In this document: piece after piece, positions 17,620 to 26,403 of the stretch
Layout: every line of letters begins with the position of its first letter
Numbering within the stretch: position 1 is the stretch's first letter
DNA from: JAVXGM01 sp036657395
Lineage (GTDB): Bacteria > Bacillota > Clostridia > Peptostreptococcales > Anaerovoracaceae
Assembly (NCBI GenBank): GCA_036657395.1
Contig: JAVXGM010000008.1
Span: 36,417-100,416 of the forward strand
Length of the DNA: 64,000 nt
Direction of reading: 5' to 3'
Notes under the pieces: model-generated
Database searches by the model: none
The model's input: the letters and a program-made list of their open reading frames with translations, nothing else
What the model was told of the DNA's origin: nothing
Translations under genes and position numbers: made by a program

Positions 17620-19692
17620 TCATTTAACAGACATACTGGCCGCCAACTTTTCGCAAAAGTTAGAAGAGAGGGTGGTCAGATTTTTCTCTCCATCTATTAA
17701 GGCTTTTTCCAAGACATTTGCACAATCGGATAAAGCCACAAGGCCTAACATGGCAGATAATCCTTTCACCGAGTGGATGAAGCGTTCCGCTTCAACTAAC
17801 TGACCACTTTGAATAAGTAAGTTAAAACGATCCCCGGCATCAGCATAATTAGTCTGGAATTTACACAAATGCTTCTCGTAAAGGGCGGTGCTGCCACTTA
17901 AGTTTGAGATAGCAAAAGTTTTGTCAGAAATAGGCAATGTCGGCTCTGCTCCAACGCAACTAGGCTGAAAAGAGCCATTGAAGTACGGAAACAGGGCGGC
18001 GTATAGTTGGGTATGCTTAAAGGGCTTGAAAATAAAGCCATCAAATAAGTGCTTGTATTTTTCCTGATCTGCAGAATCCATGCTACTTGCGGTTAGAGCG
18101 ATAATAGGAAGCTTGACTCCCATGTGACGTAGGTTTTCTGAAGTCTGATATCCATTCATTTCAGGCATATGTATGTCCATGAGAATCGCCTTGTACTTAG
18201 ATAGACCACTTTGCTTATACATTTTGATTGCTTCCAGACCGTTTTTTGCATGATCACAGAAGATGTTTACCTGAGCCAGGAGATCCTCAACAACCTCATA
18301 ATTAAGCAAGGTATCCTCTACGACTAGAACTTTTTCTCCGTTGCCATGTAAAGTCCCTTCAGCCACTGCATCCTGAGCAGTAGGCTCGATTGCCTTATAG
18401 GATTTTGGTGTAGTTATGGTAAAGAAAAAAGTGGATCCCATCCCATTTTGGCTTTCTACCCACATAGAACCACCCATTTTTTCTACTAAATTTTTGCAGA
18501 TAGGCAGCCCTAGGCCAGTTCCTTGATGAAGCTTGGTTAAATGATTCTCTAATTGTTTAAACTCAGTGAAAAGGCTGGAGATGTCGGAATAATCAATTCC
18601 AATACCTGTATCCTCGACGGAGAATTTAAGCGTCATGGATTCGCTTAGTTCTTGAGTCACAACAACAGAAAGCTTTACGTAGCCTATTTCTGTGAATTTC
18701 AGTGCATTATTAATTAGATTTACTAATACCTGTTCAAGGCGGAGCCTGTCCAAATGTAGACAAAGGTTAGGCGGAAAGTTGTAGTCTTCCTCAAACTTTA
18801 TATCCTGTTTCTGAGTAAGAGGGTAGAATATTTTTCTAATGTCAACAAGGAGGTCAGCTAGCATAAACTGGCTAGGGAATAAAGCTAATGACCCGTTTTT
18901 AATCTTAGAAAAGATTAAAATATCGTTAATTAGACTTAACAAAAATTCAGAAGAAACGTTAATTTTGCTGATTAATTCCTCTTGTTTGGCAGTCAATTCT
19001 GTACCTGACAGGATATGGTTTAATCCAATAATAGCATTTAAAGGCGTTTTTAATTCGTGAGAAACATTGGCAAATAGGGCCTCTTTTGAATCAGCATGAA
19101 ACTGTATTTCTTTTAATTGGTCTTGTAATTGTTGATCGGTGTTTACTATGTCTGTATGATCATCAGAAGTAACAATACATTTATAGTCACCATGTTCATC
19201 CTTTACGGAAAAAATGTTATAATGTATACATCGATCTTCATAGCAAATGGTTTGGCAATACTGATTTGGTTCAGTCGTTTGGGTAAGAATATTGTATGTA
19301 GAAATAAATTGGCATAGATCCGGTGGTAAGGCATTCCAAAAAGAACGGCCAGCCAGAGGCATATTTCCAAGACCTAGCATATCTGCGTAGGCGTGATTGG
19401 CGAATTCTAAAACCTTTGCATCATTGATAATAGCAATGCCTGTTGAGGTGTTTAGTAAAATGCCCTGATACAAACTTTTAAAATAAGCAGTGGAGGTGGA
19501 TTGCAGTTGATATTTGTGTAAAGTTGTGGCAGATAGTGTGATGAGGGATAGTTCTAATAAGACTAAGAGTGCCGCTGACATTTTTACCGTTTCTAGCCTT
19601 AATACCCTTGTACTGAAAATGCAGAGGAAAATTACATTTACGATGAATGCAAGGGAGAGGCAAGAGGTTATAATTAACGTTTCTTTTTTCAT
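17620..19692 (-). CDS. Hybrid sensor histidine kinase with receiver and Hpt domains
   Basis: A 690-residue multidomain kinase. Order: two membrane helices (about residues 7-30 and 38-56) with almost no loop between them; a PAS-like sensor (about 70-175); a dimerization helix with phosphoacceptor His in NVSHELKTPLNAI near residue 212; ATPase domain with NLINNALKFT, DTGIGI and GTGLGLPI; a receiver (about 450-570) with Asp in AILMDIHMPEMNG and Lys in FIFKPF; and a C-terminal Hpt domain with His in HSVKGLSAMLG near residue 640. All phosphorelay residues are present. No partner DNA-binding regulator is adjacent, so it is an orphan. It is convergent with the wall hydrolase, one base apart. Confidence 0.93.
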   Translation of the reverse strand: MKKETLIITSCLSLAFIVNVIFLCIFSTRVLRLETVKMSAALLVLLELSLITLSATTLHKYQLQSTSTAYFKSLYQGILLNTSTGIAIINDAKVLEFANHAYADMLGLGNMPLAGRSFWNALPPDLCQFISTYNILTQTTEPNQYCQTICYEDRCIHYNIFSVKDEHGDYKCIVTSDDHTDIVNTDQQLQDQLKEIQFHADSKEALFANVSHELKTPLNAIIGLNHILSGTELTAKQEELISKINVSSEFLLSLINDILIFSKIKNGSLALFPSQFMLADLLVDIRKIFYPLTQKQDIKFEEDYNFPPNLCLHLDRLRLEQVLVNLINNALKFTEIGYVKLSVVVTQELSESMTLKFSVEDTGIGIDYSDISSLFTEFKQLENHLTKLHQGTGLGLPICKNLVEKMGGSMWVESQNGMGSTFFFTITTPKSYKAIEPTAQDAVAEGTLHGNGEKVLVVEDTLLNYEVVEDLLAQVNIFCDHAKNGLEAIKMYKQSGLSKYKAILMDIHMPEMNGYQTSENLRHMGVKLPIIALTASSMDSADQEKYKHLFDGFIFKPFKHTQLYAALFPYFNGSFQPSCVGAEPTLPISDKTFAISNLSGSTALYEKHLCKFQTNYADAGDRFNLLIQSGQLVEAERFIHSVKGLSAMLGLVALSDCANVLEKALIDGEKNLTTLSSNFCEKLAASMSVK

Positions 19693-19859
19693 ATGTATCT
19701 CCTATCTAAATAAATACGATTTTCTTAATTTTATCCCTTAAAACCCTAAAAATCTACAACGATTTTGCGACATTTTGTGCAATATCTGAACATTTACGTG
19801 TAGGAATTTGTCGAAGTTTATACAATTACTTAGAAAGGTAAAAAATGGTGACGTAAATT

Positions 19860-20552
19860 ATGTCATATCTTGTAGAAATATTAATAGAAATCATTGCAGG
19901 AATCATTGCAGGAATCATTGCTGGCAACGGTGCAGTGTATGTTTTTAACCAAATTCCTCTAAATTGGCTTACCAAGGAAGAGGTTAATAACCAAGGCGAA
20001 TTAAAAGCTGAAGATGGTCAGCGGGTGAAAAGCTATCCATGGAAATGGGTCTTTACAATGTTTTTTATCGGGGGAGGAATAAAGCTTTTTACCGAGGACT
20101 GGATATATGGTCTAGCAGCATTTGCCGCCTCCTGGGCACTTCTTGAAATCGGACTAGCAGATAAAAAATATAACACCCTTCCAAATCCATTTATTATACT
20201 ATTAGCAATTTGTGCCTTTGGATTTATTCCATATCAGAAAAATCCTTTAGATTGCCTATATGGAGCACTGTTAGGTGGAGGGGCAATGGCCATAGTCGTT
20301 ATCATTGAAAAAGCGGCGGGAAAAGGTAAATATATAAAGTGGAGTCATGCAAAGCTTTTTACCGTTATGGGCTTTTGCTTTGGGCTTTACGGTACGGGTA
20401 TAGCTTTAACTCTAACCATATCAATCACTTTAGGCGTTTTCCTTGTAGGAGTTATAAGGAAAAAGCTGATTAAAGACCAACCTAAGCCCTTTGGTACATT
20501 TATTGGGGCTGCAGGGATAATTTATCTGGTAATTATCTGGCCCCTGTTGTAA
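19860..20552 (+). CDS. Prepilin peptidase (A24)-like membrane protein, probably catalytically altered
   Basis: A 230-residue protein with about six hydrophobic segments. It aligns with type IV prepilin peptidases: VYVFNQIP near residue 23 recalls the N-terminal FLNVVIYRLP, DKKYNTLPN near 103 recalls the first catalytic D...IPN, GALLGGGAM near 135 matches, and PFGTFIGAAG near 213 matches the C-terminal PFGPFLALG. At the second active site, however, the expected GGGDIKL reads KWSHAKL, so His replaces the catalytic Asp. The first Asp is kept. No pilin genes are nearby. The N-terminus has a small tandem repeat (IAG)n. Function is uncertain; proteolysis is doubtful. Confidence 0.65.
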   Translation: MSYLVEILIEIIAGIIAGIIAGNGAVYVFNQIPLNWLTKEEVNNQGELKAEDGQRVKSYPWKWVFTMFFIGGGIKLFTEDWIYGLAAFAASWALLEIGLADKKYNTLPNPFIILLAICAFGFIPYQKNPLDCLYGALLGGGAMAIVVIIEKAAGKGKYIKWSHAKLFTVMGFCFGLYGTGIALTLTISITLGVFLVGVIRKKLIKDQPKPFGTFIGAAGIIYLVIIWPLL

Positions 20553-20574
20553 AAAAGCAGAATTCATATATAAT
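20547..20574 (+). promoter_or_regulatory. Promoter for the yhbY-truA operon
   Basis: TTGTAA (20547-20552) and TATAAT (20569-20574) with a 16-base spacer lie just at the end of the preceding gene and about 40 bases before yhbY. Confidence 0.55.
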
Positions 20575-20613
20575 AGGAAGAATAGATTAAATTAGTTAGA
20601 AAGAGGATAATAA

Positions 20614-20910
20614 ATGATTACAAGCAAACAACGAAGCTTTTTAAAGAAACTGGCTCATGACCTTGAGCCTACTGTATTTTTAGGTAAAGGCGGATTAACA
20701 GAAAATATAAAAGCAGAACTGGAAAGAGGTTTTGAAAACAGAGAATTGGTCAAAGTAAAATTACAGGAGGGTTGCGACCTTTCTCCTAAGGATGTGGCCA
20801 ATGAATTGGCTGAAGAGCTAGGGGCAGAATTTGTACAGGCTATAGGAAAAAAGTTTACCCTTTATCGCCAGTCCAAAGATAGTAAGCAAATAGAACTACC
20901 AAGAAAATAA
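20614..20910 (+). CDS. yhbY: YhbY/CRM-domain ribosome-associated RNA-binding protein
   Basis: A 98-residue single CRM-domain protein of standard length. The family pattern is complete: LTSKQRSFL-like N-terminus (ITSKQRSFLKKLAH), VFLGKGGLTENI near residue 26 with the GKGG loop, a central KVKLQEGCD strand and the IGKKFTLYR ending. YhbY binds the pre-50S ribosomal particle and aids assembly. An AGAGGATAATAA ribosome binding site is present. It heads an operon with truA, dCMP deaminase, a lipid-linked sugar transferase and a MATE transporter. Confidence 0.92.
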   Translation: MITSKQRSFLKKLAHDLEPTVFLGKGGLTENIKAELERGFENRELVKVKLQEGCDLSPKDVANELAEELGAEFVQAIGKKFTLYRQSKDSKQIELPRK

Positions 20911-20922
20911 CTAGGTGACAAG

Positions 20923-21690
20923 ATGGAAAGAAATTTTTTGCTCACCGTAGCTTACGATGGAACACCTTTTGCCGGATGGCAGCTACAACCTGATGTGCCT
21001 ACGGTACAAGGAACTCTAGAAGAAGCATTAGAAGCAGTTTGCAATACGAAGATACGGGTTAATGGGACAAGCAGAACAGATGCAGGTGTACACGCCTATG
21101 GACAACGAGTCGGATTTTCAGGGGACTTTGGTATACCCACAGACAAGCTGGCCCTGGCTGTAAACCATGTGTTAGCAGGCATGGCCAAGGGAAAAAGTCC
21201 GGTAGGGTCAATTGTTATTACTAAAGTTGAGGAAAAACCTATAGGGTTTCGCCTTCGAGCTGATTCCAAGGGAAAAAAATATATTTATAAAATAAAAAAT
21301 ACTGACGATGTAGACTTGTTTCAGCGAAACTATTGTTACTACATAAAAAAACCTTTAGATGTGGAAGCTATGAAAGAGGCTGCTAAGTTTATTGTAGGTG
21401 TTCATGATTTTAAATGCTTTCAGGCGGCAGGTGGAGCAAAGAGAGCAACCACAATAAGAAATATTTATGATTTAAAAATAGACGTTTCTGGTGAGAATAT
21501 TACCTTGCAGATAGATGGTAATGGTTTTCTTTACAACATGGTGAGAATCATTACAGGGACCTTAGTGGATGTGGGACGGGGACGATTTGTACCAAAAGAT
21601 GTAGAAAAAATTATTCTTGATGGAGATAGACAGAAGGCTGGACACACAGCCCCTCCACAAGGACTATATTTGGCAGAAGTATATTATTGA
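20923..21690 (+). CDS. truA: tRNA pseudouridine(38-40) synthase TruA
   Basis: A 255-residue enzyme of normal length. The catalytic Asp is in NGTSRTDAGVHAYGQ near residue 53; AYDGTPFAGWQLQP at the N-terminus and GNGFLYNMVRIITGTL near residue 206 are canonical. It isomerises uridines 38-40 in the anticodon arm of many tRNAs. It lies 12 bases after yhbY. Confidence 0.97.
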   Translation: MERNFLLTVAYDGTPFAGWQLQPDVPTVQGTLEEALEAVCNTKIRVNGTSRTDAGVHAYGQRVGFSGDFGIPTDKLALAVNHVLAGMAKGKSPVGSIVITKVEEKPIGFRLRADSKGKKYIYKIKNTDDVDLFQRNYCYYIKKPLDVEAMKEAAKFIVGVHDFKCFQAAGGAKRATTIRNIYDLKIDVSGENITLQIDGNGFLYNMVRIITGTLVDVGRGRFVPKDVEKIILDGDRQKAGHTAPPQGLYLAEVYY

Positions 21691-21714
21691 TAAGATATAA
21701 AAGGGGGATTAAGG

Positions 21715-22170
21715 ATGGATGACAGACCAAACTGGGACGAGTATTTCATGGAGATGGCTCAGCTGACAACTAAAAGATCTACTTGTTTACGAAGACAAGT
21801 AGGGGCTGTGATTGTCAATGATAGGCATATTATTTCCACCGGGTATAACGGTGCGCCAAGAGGTCTTGATCACTGTGGAGATCGAGAAGGCGGTTGCTTG
21901 CGAGAGCAATTAAATATTCCGTCAGGAGAAAAACATGAACTTTGTCGAGCACTTCATGCAGAACAAAATGCAATAATACAGGCGGCCACTTTGGGACAAA
22001 GTATAGAAGGCTCTACCATTTATATTACACATCAACCCTGCGTAATTTGCGCAAAGATGATTATTAATGCAGGAGTACGCAGAATAGTAGTAAAAGAAGG
22101 GTATCCGGACCAACTATCGGTAGATATTTTGGCAGAAGCAGGCCTGAAAATTGTAATGTTAGGAGAATAA
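21715..22170 (+). CDS. comEB: Deoxycytidylate (dCMP) deaminase, ComEB type
   Basis: A 151-residue zinc deaminase. The catalytic motif LHAEQNAI (His ligand and Glu proton shuttle) is near residue 80 and the Cys pair in PCVICAKM near 110. The insertion with CGDREGGCLRE and ELCRALHAEQ is typical of dCMP deaminases rather than cytidine deaminases. It converts dCMP to dUMP for thymidylate synthesis. In Bacillus the orthologue sits in the competence operon, but here the neighbours are truA and a TagO-like transferase. GGGGGATTAAGG provides the ribosome binding site. Confidence 0.93.
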   Translation: MDDRPNWDEYFMEMAQLTTKRSTCLRRQVGAVIVNDRHIISTGYNGAPRGLDHCGDREGGCLREQLNIPSGEKHELCRALHAEQNAIIQAATLGQSIEGSTIYITHQPCVICAKMIINAGVRRIVVKEGYPDQLSVDILAEAGLKIVMLGE

Positions 22171-22173
22171 AAG

Positions 22174-23262
22174 GTGGAAATAAATTACGTGTCACTTTGT
22201 GCTTCCTTTGCTGTTGCCTTTGTACTGGCTTTGGCATTTACACCCTTGGCAATATGGCTAGCACCTAAAATAGGTGCTATGGATATACCAAAAGATGATC
22301 GGAGAGTACACACAAAATCCATGCCACGATTTGGAGGCATGGCCATATTTATAGGTGTTATGGTTTCTGTTATATTCTTTGTTGTGCCTGAAAAAAACAC
22401 TACAGGAATTGTTATTGCCGGCACATTAATCTATGCCTTAGGGGTTGTAGATGACTTAAAAGGCTTAGGACCTAAAGTTAAATTCATAGGTCAGGGCATC
22501 TGTGCAATAATTGTATACCTTTTTGATATTAGAGTAGCCTTTATTGGAAACCTTATTGGTGATGGAAATTTAATCTTTGGAGATGTTGTCAGTTTTATTG
22601 TTACGGTTATATGGATTGTGGGAATTAGCAATTCTGTTAACTTAATCGATGGGTTGGATGGCCTTGCAGCAGGAATTTCTGCTATTGCGTCTTTATGCAT
22701 CGCTTTTGTTGCCTATAACAATGGACAATATCTAGTTACCTATGCCATGCTAGCTGTTGCTGGTGGCGCATTAGGATTCTTGCCATTTAATTTTCATCCA
22801 GCTAAGATATTTATGGGAGACAGTGGATCCTTATTCTTGGGATTTTGTTTGGCTACATTTTCTTTGATTGGTCCCACTAAGGGGGCTACTGTTGTTGCAG
22901 TTGCAATTCCGGCATTAGTACTAGGTCTACCTATCTTTGATACTCTGTTTGCTATGCTTAGACGAACAATTAGAGGACAATCAATAGTTACGGCAGACAA
23001 AGAACATTTACACCATAGAATAATGCGAGCAGGCTTTGGTCAGAGAAGATCAGTGATGCTTATGTACTGTATAAGTGGAATAATGGGCGTTGTGGCTGTG
23101 GAGTTCAGCAGAAGTCTACTAGTAGATGCCATAGGACTTTTAGCTGTGGCTATTATGTTGCTTTATGTTCTGCTTTCAGATACCAGTACTAAAAAGGTTG
23201 AAATAAATGCGGTGAACATTGCTAAGGAAGAAAGCAAGGAGAAAAAGAAGCGGCATGAGTAA
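22174..23262 (+). CDS. Undecaprenyl-phosphate N-acetylglucosamine-1-phosphate transferase (TagO/WecA/MraY family)
   Basis: A 362-residue membrane protein with about ten helices. Family landmarks: DIPKDDRRVHTKSMPRFGG near residue 37, VVDDLKGLGPK near 88, the catalytic NLIDGLDGLAAGIS near 157, FMGDSGSLFLGF near 214, and HLHHR near residue 270. These place it in the WecA/TagO group that loads GlcNAc-phosphate onto undecaprenyl phosphate to start teichoic acid or surface polysaccharide synthesis. The start is GTG 22174, 8 bases after AGGAG. It overlaps the MATE gene by 8 bases. A gene symbol is withheld because WecA and TagO cannot be separated here. Confidence 0.92.
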   Translation: MEINYVSLCASFAVAFVLALAFTPLAIWLAPKIGAMDIPKDDRRVHTKSMPRFGGMAIFIGVMVSVIFFVVPEKNTTGIVIAGTLIYALGVVDDLKGLGPKVKFIGQGICAIIVYLFDIRVAFIGNLIGDGNLIFGDVVSFIVTVIWIVGISNSVNLIDGLDGLAAGISAIASLCIAFVAYNNGQYLVTYAMLAVAGGALGFLPFNFHPAKIFMGDSGSLFLGFCLATFSLIGPTKGATVVAVAIPALVLGLPIFDTLFAMLRRTIRGQSIVTADKEHLHHRIMRAGFGQRRSVMLMYCISGIMGVVAVEFSRSLLVDAIGLLAVAIMLLYVLLSDTSTKKVEINAVNIAKEESKEKKKRHE

Positions 23263-24631
23263 GGAAAAACAGGCTTTTACTTTAAATAATAAGGAAGTCT
23301 ATAAAAAACTTTTAACAGTAGCACTTCCAATTGCAGTACAAAGCTTGGTTGGGACCTCTCTAACTTTAGTGGACAATCTAATGGTAGGCAGCCTTGGGGA
23401 ATCAGAGTTAAATGCAGTAGGCATTTCTGTACAGGTGTACTTCATTCACTGGATGGTAATGTTTGGATTTACGAGCGGAGTATCTACATTTATAGCCCAA
23501 CTATTTGGGACTAAAGACTTTGCTAATATTAAGAAAGCGACAGGCTTTGCTATGACTATTACAGTCAGCATAAGTCTCTTGTTTTTTGTTGCAGCAATGA
23601 TCTTCCCACATGAAATTTTGCGCATATTCACAAGATTCCCTGAAATTATTGACATGGGCGTAGGGTATGTGCGTATGGGAGCGGCGACGTTTCTCTTTGT
23701 GGCTATAACAGTGCCACTTACAGCAGCCCTTCGTGCTACGCAGCAAACCCATATACCACTGTTCATTAGTGTCTTTGCATTCCTAACTAATACGATTTTA
23801 AATTACATATTCATCTTCGGCAATTTTGGAGCACCTAAAATGGGTATAGTAGGAGCAGCTCTAGCAACTCTTATAGCACGATTCCTTGAAATGTCACTAA
23901 TGATTTATGTAGTATTCGTAAGAAAGAATATTGTGGGAGGAAAGATAAAAGAGTTTTTTTCCTACAAGAAGGATTTTGCAATGGGTATTGTGAAAAATGC
24001 AATTCCCACTACAATAAATGAAACTCTTTGGGGGATTGGAACAGCTCTTTATGTGGCGGCCTTTGCCAGAGTGGGAATAACCGAAGGTGCAGCAATACAG
24101 GCATGCAACACTATTAATAATTTATTTATTATGGCCGCATTTAGCCTGGGGGATGCTACATTGATTTTAGTAGGACAAAAATTAGGTGAAGGAAAATTGG
24201 ATTATGCTTTTGCCTTGGCAAAGAAATTTGTGAAATGTAGCTTAGTAATCGGCATAGTCTTTGGTATAGGACTTATTATTTGTGGCAAGCCTATCTTATC
24301 TCTATTCGAGTTTACTCCAAGGGGAGCAGATTTGGCATTTTCAGTCCTAATTGTCTATGGCAGCACAATGTGGATGGCCTTGTACAATGCGACTAATATA
24401 ACTGGAGTTTTACGATGTGGAGGGGATACAGTTTTTGCCATGCTTACAGAAACTCTTGCGGTATGGTGTATCGGCATCCCATTAGCTTTCATTACAGCCT
24501 TAGGATTACACTGGCCTATTTATTTTGCAGTACTTGCAGTAAAGATGGAAGATGTGGTCAAAGGAATTATATTAACTAGACGATTTTTTTCTAAGAAATG
24601 GGCTAAAAATGTGATTAAACATCTGTCCTGA
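23255..24631 (+). CDS. MATE-family multidrug/metabolite efflux transporter
   Basis: A 458-residue protein with twelve hydrophobic segments in two halves, the usual MATE layout. The first helix region with LPIAVQSLVGTSLTLVDN and the matching second half (NAIPTTINETLWGIG) are typical. It probably exports drugs or metabolites using a Na+ or H+ gradient; the substrate is unknown. I chose ATG 23255, giving MSKEKQAF, over an in-frame TTG at 23219, because AAGGAG lies before it and MATE proteins begin close to the first helix. It is the last gene of the yhbY operon. Confidence 0.92.
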   Translation: MSKEKQAFTLNNKEVYKKLLTVALPIAVQSLVGTSLTLVDNLMVGSLGESELNAVGISVQVYFIHWMVMFGFTSGVSTFIAQLFGTKDFANIKKATGFAMTITVSISLLFFVAAMIFPHEILRIFTRFPEIIDMGVGYVRMGAATFLFVAITVPLTAALRATQQTHIPLFISVFAFLTNTILNYIFIFGNFGAPKMGIVGAALATLIARFLEMSLMIYVVFVRKNIVGGKIKEFFSYKKDFAMGIVKNAIPTTINETLWGIGTALYVAAFARVGITEGAAIQACNTINNLFIMAAFSLGDATLILVGQKLGEGKLDYAFALAKKFVKCSLVIGIVFGIGLIICGKPILSLFEFTPRGADLAFSVLIVYGSTMWMALYNATNITGVLRCGGDTVFAMLTETLAVWCIGIPLAFITALGLHWPIYFAVLAVKMEDVVKGIILTRRFFSKKWAKNVIKHLS

Positions 24632-24740
24632 CATCGTTAAAAAAATGCCAATAAAGCCGTAAGCAAACTAGTTATAAAACCAAGGAAGAACCATGCAAGT
24701 TGGTCTAAAAATGGCAATGTTTTTTTCTGCTTTTCCAAAC

Positions 24741-24773
24741 AAACCTTTACTTTCCAATGAAAAGGTTTATAAT
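24741..24773 (+). promoter_or_regulatory. ATP synthase operon promoter within an inverted repeat
   Basis: TTTACT (24746-24751) and TATAAT (24768-24773) are 16 bases apart, about 100 bases before atpI. AAACCTTT (24741-24748) and AAAGGTTT (24761-24768) form an 8-bp inverted repeat that spans the same promoter, so it may be an operator. The rest of the 238-base gap after the MATE gene shows no obvious hairpin or gene. Confidence 0.5.
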
Positions 24774-24869
24774 GTACCTAATAGCAAAGAAGTGATAAAA
24801 ATCAAGAAAATCAAGACGAAATTCTTCGCATTCTTGTTTCTTGAAAGGAAAAAGAGAAGTGTTTAAATA

Positions 24870-25349
24870 ATGAATGACTTAAAACTATTCAAAGCTGAAA
24901 TCATAAAATATGCGACAATTGTTGGAATAGTTATTGGCTTGGCATCAGTGCTATTTTTAGGCATGAATCTTAAATTCCTCATTGGATTGTCAGCAGGTAC
25001 GGTCATTAGCATAGTCAACTTTGGTATCATAACATTTACTGGCCGCAAAGTCTCAGAAAACAAAGAAAAAGCCCCTGCTATATTTGGATACTTTATTCGT
25101 ATGCCCATATATGCCGTAGCGTTTTTTCTTTCCGTTCGTTACGCATTAATTTGTGGTGTGGGATGCGCAATAGGTTTCATAACCATACAATTGGGAATAA
25201 TATACATGTATGGTATTAAATCCAGGTTTCCTGGAGCCAGGAAAAATCCTCTCAACGAATCGGATGAACCACGAGAGTGGAGAGATCCAAAGGAGTGGGA
25301 AGATGAAGAGGACAGCTGGCACACAGATAAAAAAAGTAAAGGAGGGTGA
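24870..25349 (+). CDS. atpI: ATP synthase subunit I-like protein
   Basis: A 159-residue protein with four hydrophobic segments (about 12-31, 34-54, 70-90 and 92-113) and a charged tail rich in Trp, Glu and Asp (REWRDPKEWEDEED). Position directly before atpB, size and topology match AtpI, a poorly conserved protein that helps assemble the c-ring or aids Mg2+ supply. Sequence similarity among AtpI proteins is low, so the call rests mainly on position and topology. It is separated by 3 bases from atpB. Confidence 0.8.
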   Translation: MNDLKLFKAEIIKYATIVGIVIGLASVLFLGMNLKFLIGLSAGTVISIVNFGIITFTGRKVSENKEKAPAIFGYFIRMPIYAVAFFLSVRYALICGVGCAIGFITIQLGIIYMYGIKSRFPGARKNPLNESDEPREWRDPKEWEDEEDSWHTDKKSKGG

Positions 25350-25352
25350 ATT

Positions 25353-26057
25353 ATGGAATTAGGACCACGAGTCATAATGAATATCGGCGGAATTAACATT
25401 ACAGAGACTGTTTTCTTTGGATGGATTGTTAGCGTTGCTATCATTATATTTGCCATCTTTGCAACTAGAAAGATGGAGCGAGTGCCAAAGGGTGCCCAGG
25501 CTGTAGGCGAGCTAATTGTTAGCTTTGTATATAATTTAGTTGAAGATGCAATGGGCAAAAAAAGTGAAGGCTTTGCACCTTATATGGGAACCCTGATTTT
25601 ATTTTTAGGACTTGGGAGTTGCCTAGGGATGTTAGGACTTAGACCTATTACTGCAGACTTAAACTGTACTGTGCCATTGGCACTGATTAGCTTTGTAATG
25701 ATTCATTATAATGCAATAAGGGCAAGAACTGCTATAGGGTATATTAAGCATATGTCTGAACCTTATGTGTTTATACTTCCTATGAATTTACTTAGCGAAG
25801 TTATATTCCCTGTTACACTTGCTTGTCGAATTTTTGGTAACATTACAGCAGGTGTAATACTTATGACCTTGCTCTTAGATGGACTGAAATCACTGACAGT
25901 AATGCTAGGTGCATCTATACCATTTTTACAAATTGCAATACCATTACCATTTAATGTATTTTTTGACCTGTTTGAACCAGGGCTTCAAGCATATATCTTT
26001 GTAATGTTAACCATGGTCTACACTGCTAACGGAAGAAACACGCAGGAAGGTCATTAA
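25353..26057 (+). CDS. atpB: ATP synthase Fo subunit a
   Basis: A 234-residue membrane subunit. The essential arginine lies in the LACRIFGNITAGV segment near residue 156, and the C-terminal FEPGLQAYIFVMLTMVY is the conserved last helix. Subunit a forms the half-channels that deliver ions to the c-ring. The ribosome binding site is AAAGGAGGGTGA. Length and motifs are normal for bacterial F-type enzymes. Confidence 0.96.
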   Translation: MELGPRVIMNIGGINITETVFFGWIVSVAIIIFAIFATRKMERVPKGAQAVGELIVSFVYNLVEDAMGKKSEGFAPYMGTLILFLGLGSCLGMLGLRPITADLNCTVPLALISFVMIHYNAIRARTAIGYIKHMSEPYVFILPMNLLSEVIFPVTLACRIFGNITAGVILMTLLLDGLKSLTVMLGASIPFLQIAIPLPFNVFFDLFEPGLQAYIFVMLTMVYTANGRNTQEGH

Positions 26058-26090
26058 AATAAAGAATAATTTTTAAGGAGGATATGAATT

Positions 26091-26348
26091 ATGTCACAAA
26101 TAACACCAGAAGCTTTTATCATGGGTTTATCTGCAATAGGTGCAGGGTTAGCTATGATTGCAATGGCAGGAGTAGGAATCGGGATTGGGTTTGCCGCAGG
26201 AAAGACTGTGGAGGGAACTGCTAGGCAGCCTGAAGCACAAGGGTCATTATTGAAATTAATGTTAGTAGGCGTAGCACTTACGGAAACAGCCGGAATTTTT
26301 GCCCTTATTGTTGCAATTATTCTATTGTTCGCTAATCCGTTTATGTAA
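26091..26348 (+). CDS. atpE: ATP synthase Fo subunit c
   Basis: An 85-residue two-helix hairpin with the conserved ARQPEAQG loop. The ion-carrying Glu is in VALTETAGIF near residue 64. By alignment with the Na+-type c subunit of Ilyobacter tartaricus, the Gln in helix 1 of the GVGQGYAAGK segment is Ile here (GIGIGFAAGK), and helix 2 ESTGIY reads ETAGIF. The Gln, the second hydroxyl and the Tyr of the Na+ site are therefore lost, while a Thr follows the Glu. That points to proton coupling. Strong GGAGGAT ribosome binding site, fitting the high copy number of c. Confidence 0.95.
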   Translation: MSQITPEAFIMGLSAIGAGLAMIAMAGVGIGIGFAAGKTVEGTARQPEAQGSLLKLMLVGVALTETAGIFALIVAIILLFANPFM

Positions 26349-26403
26349 TTATGTTTATCATAAAGATAGAGCAATTTAGAGTACAAAGAAAGGAGGAGAT
26401 GCC

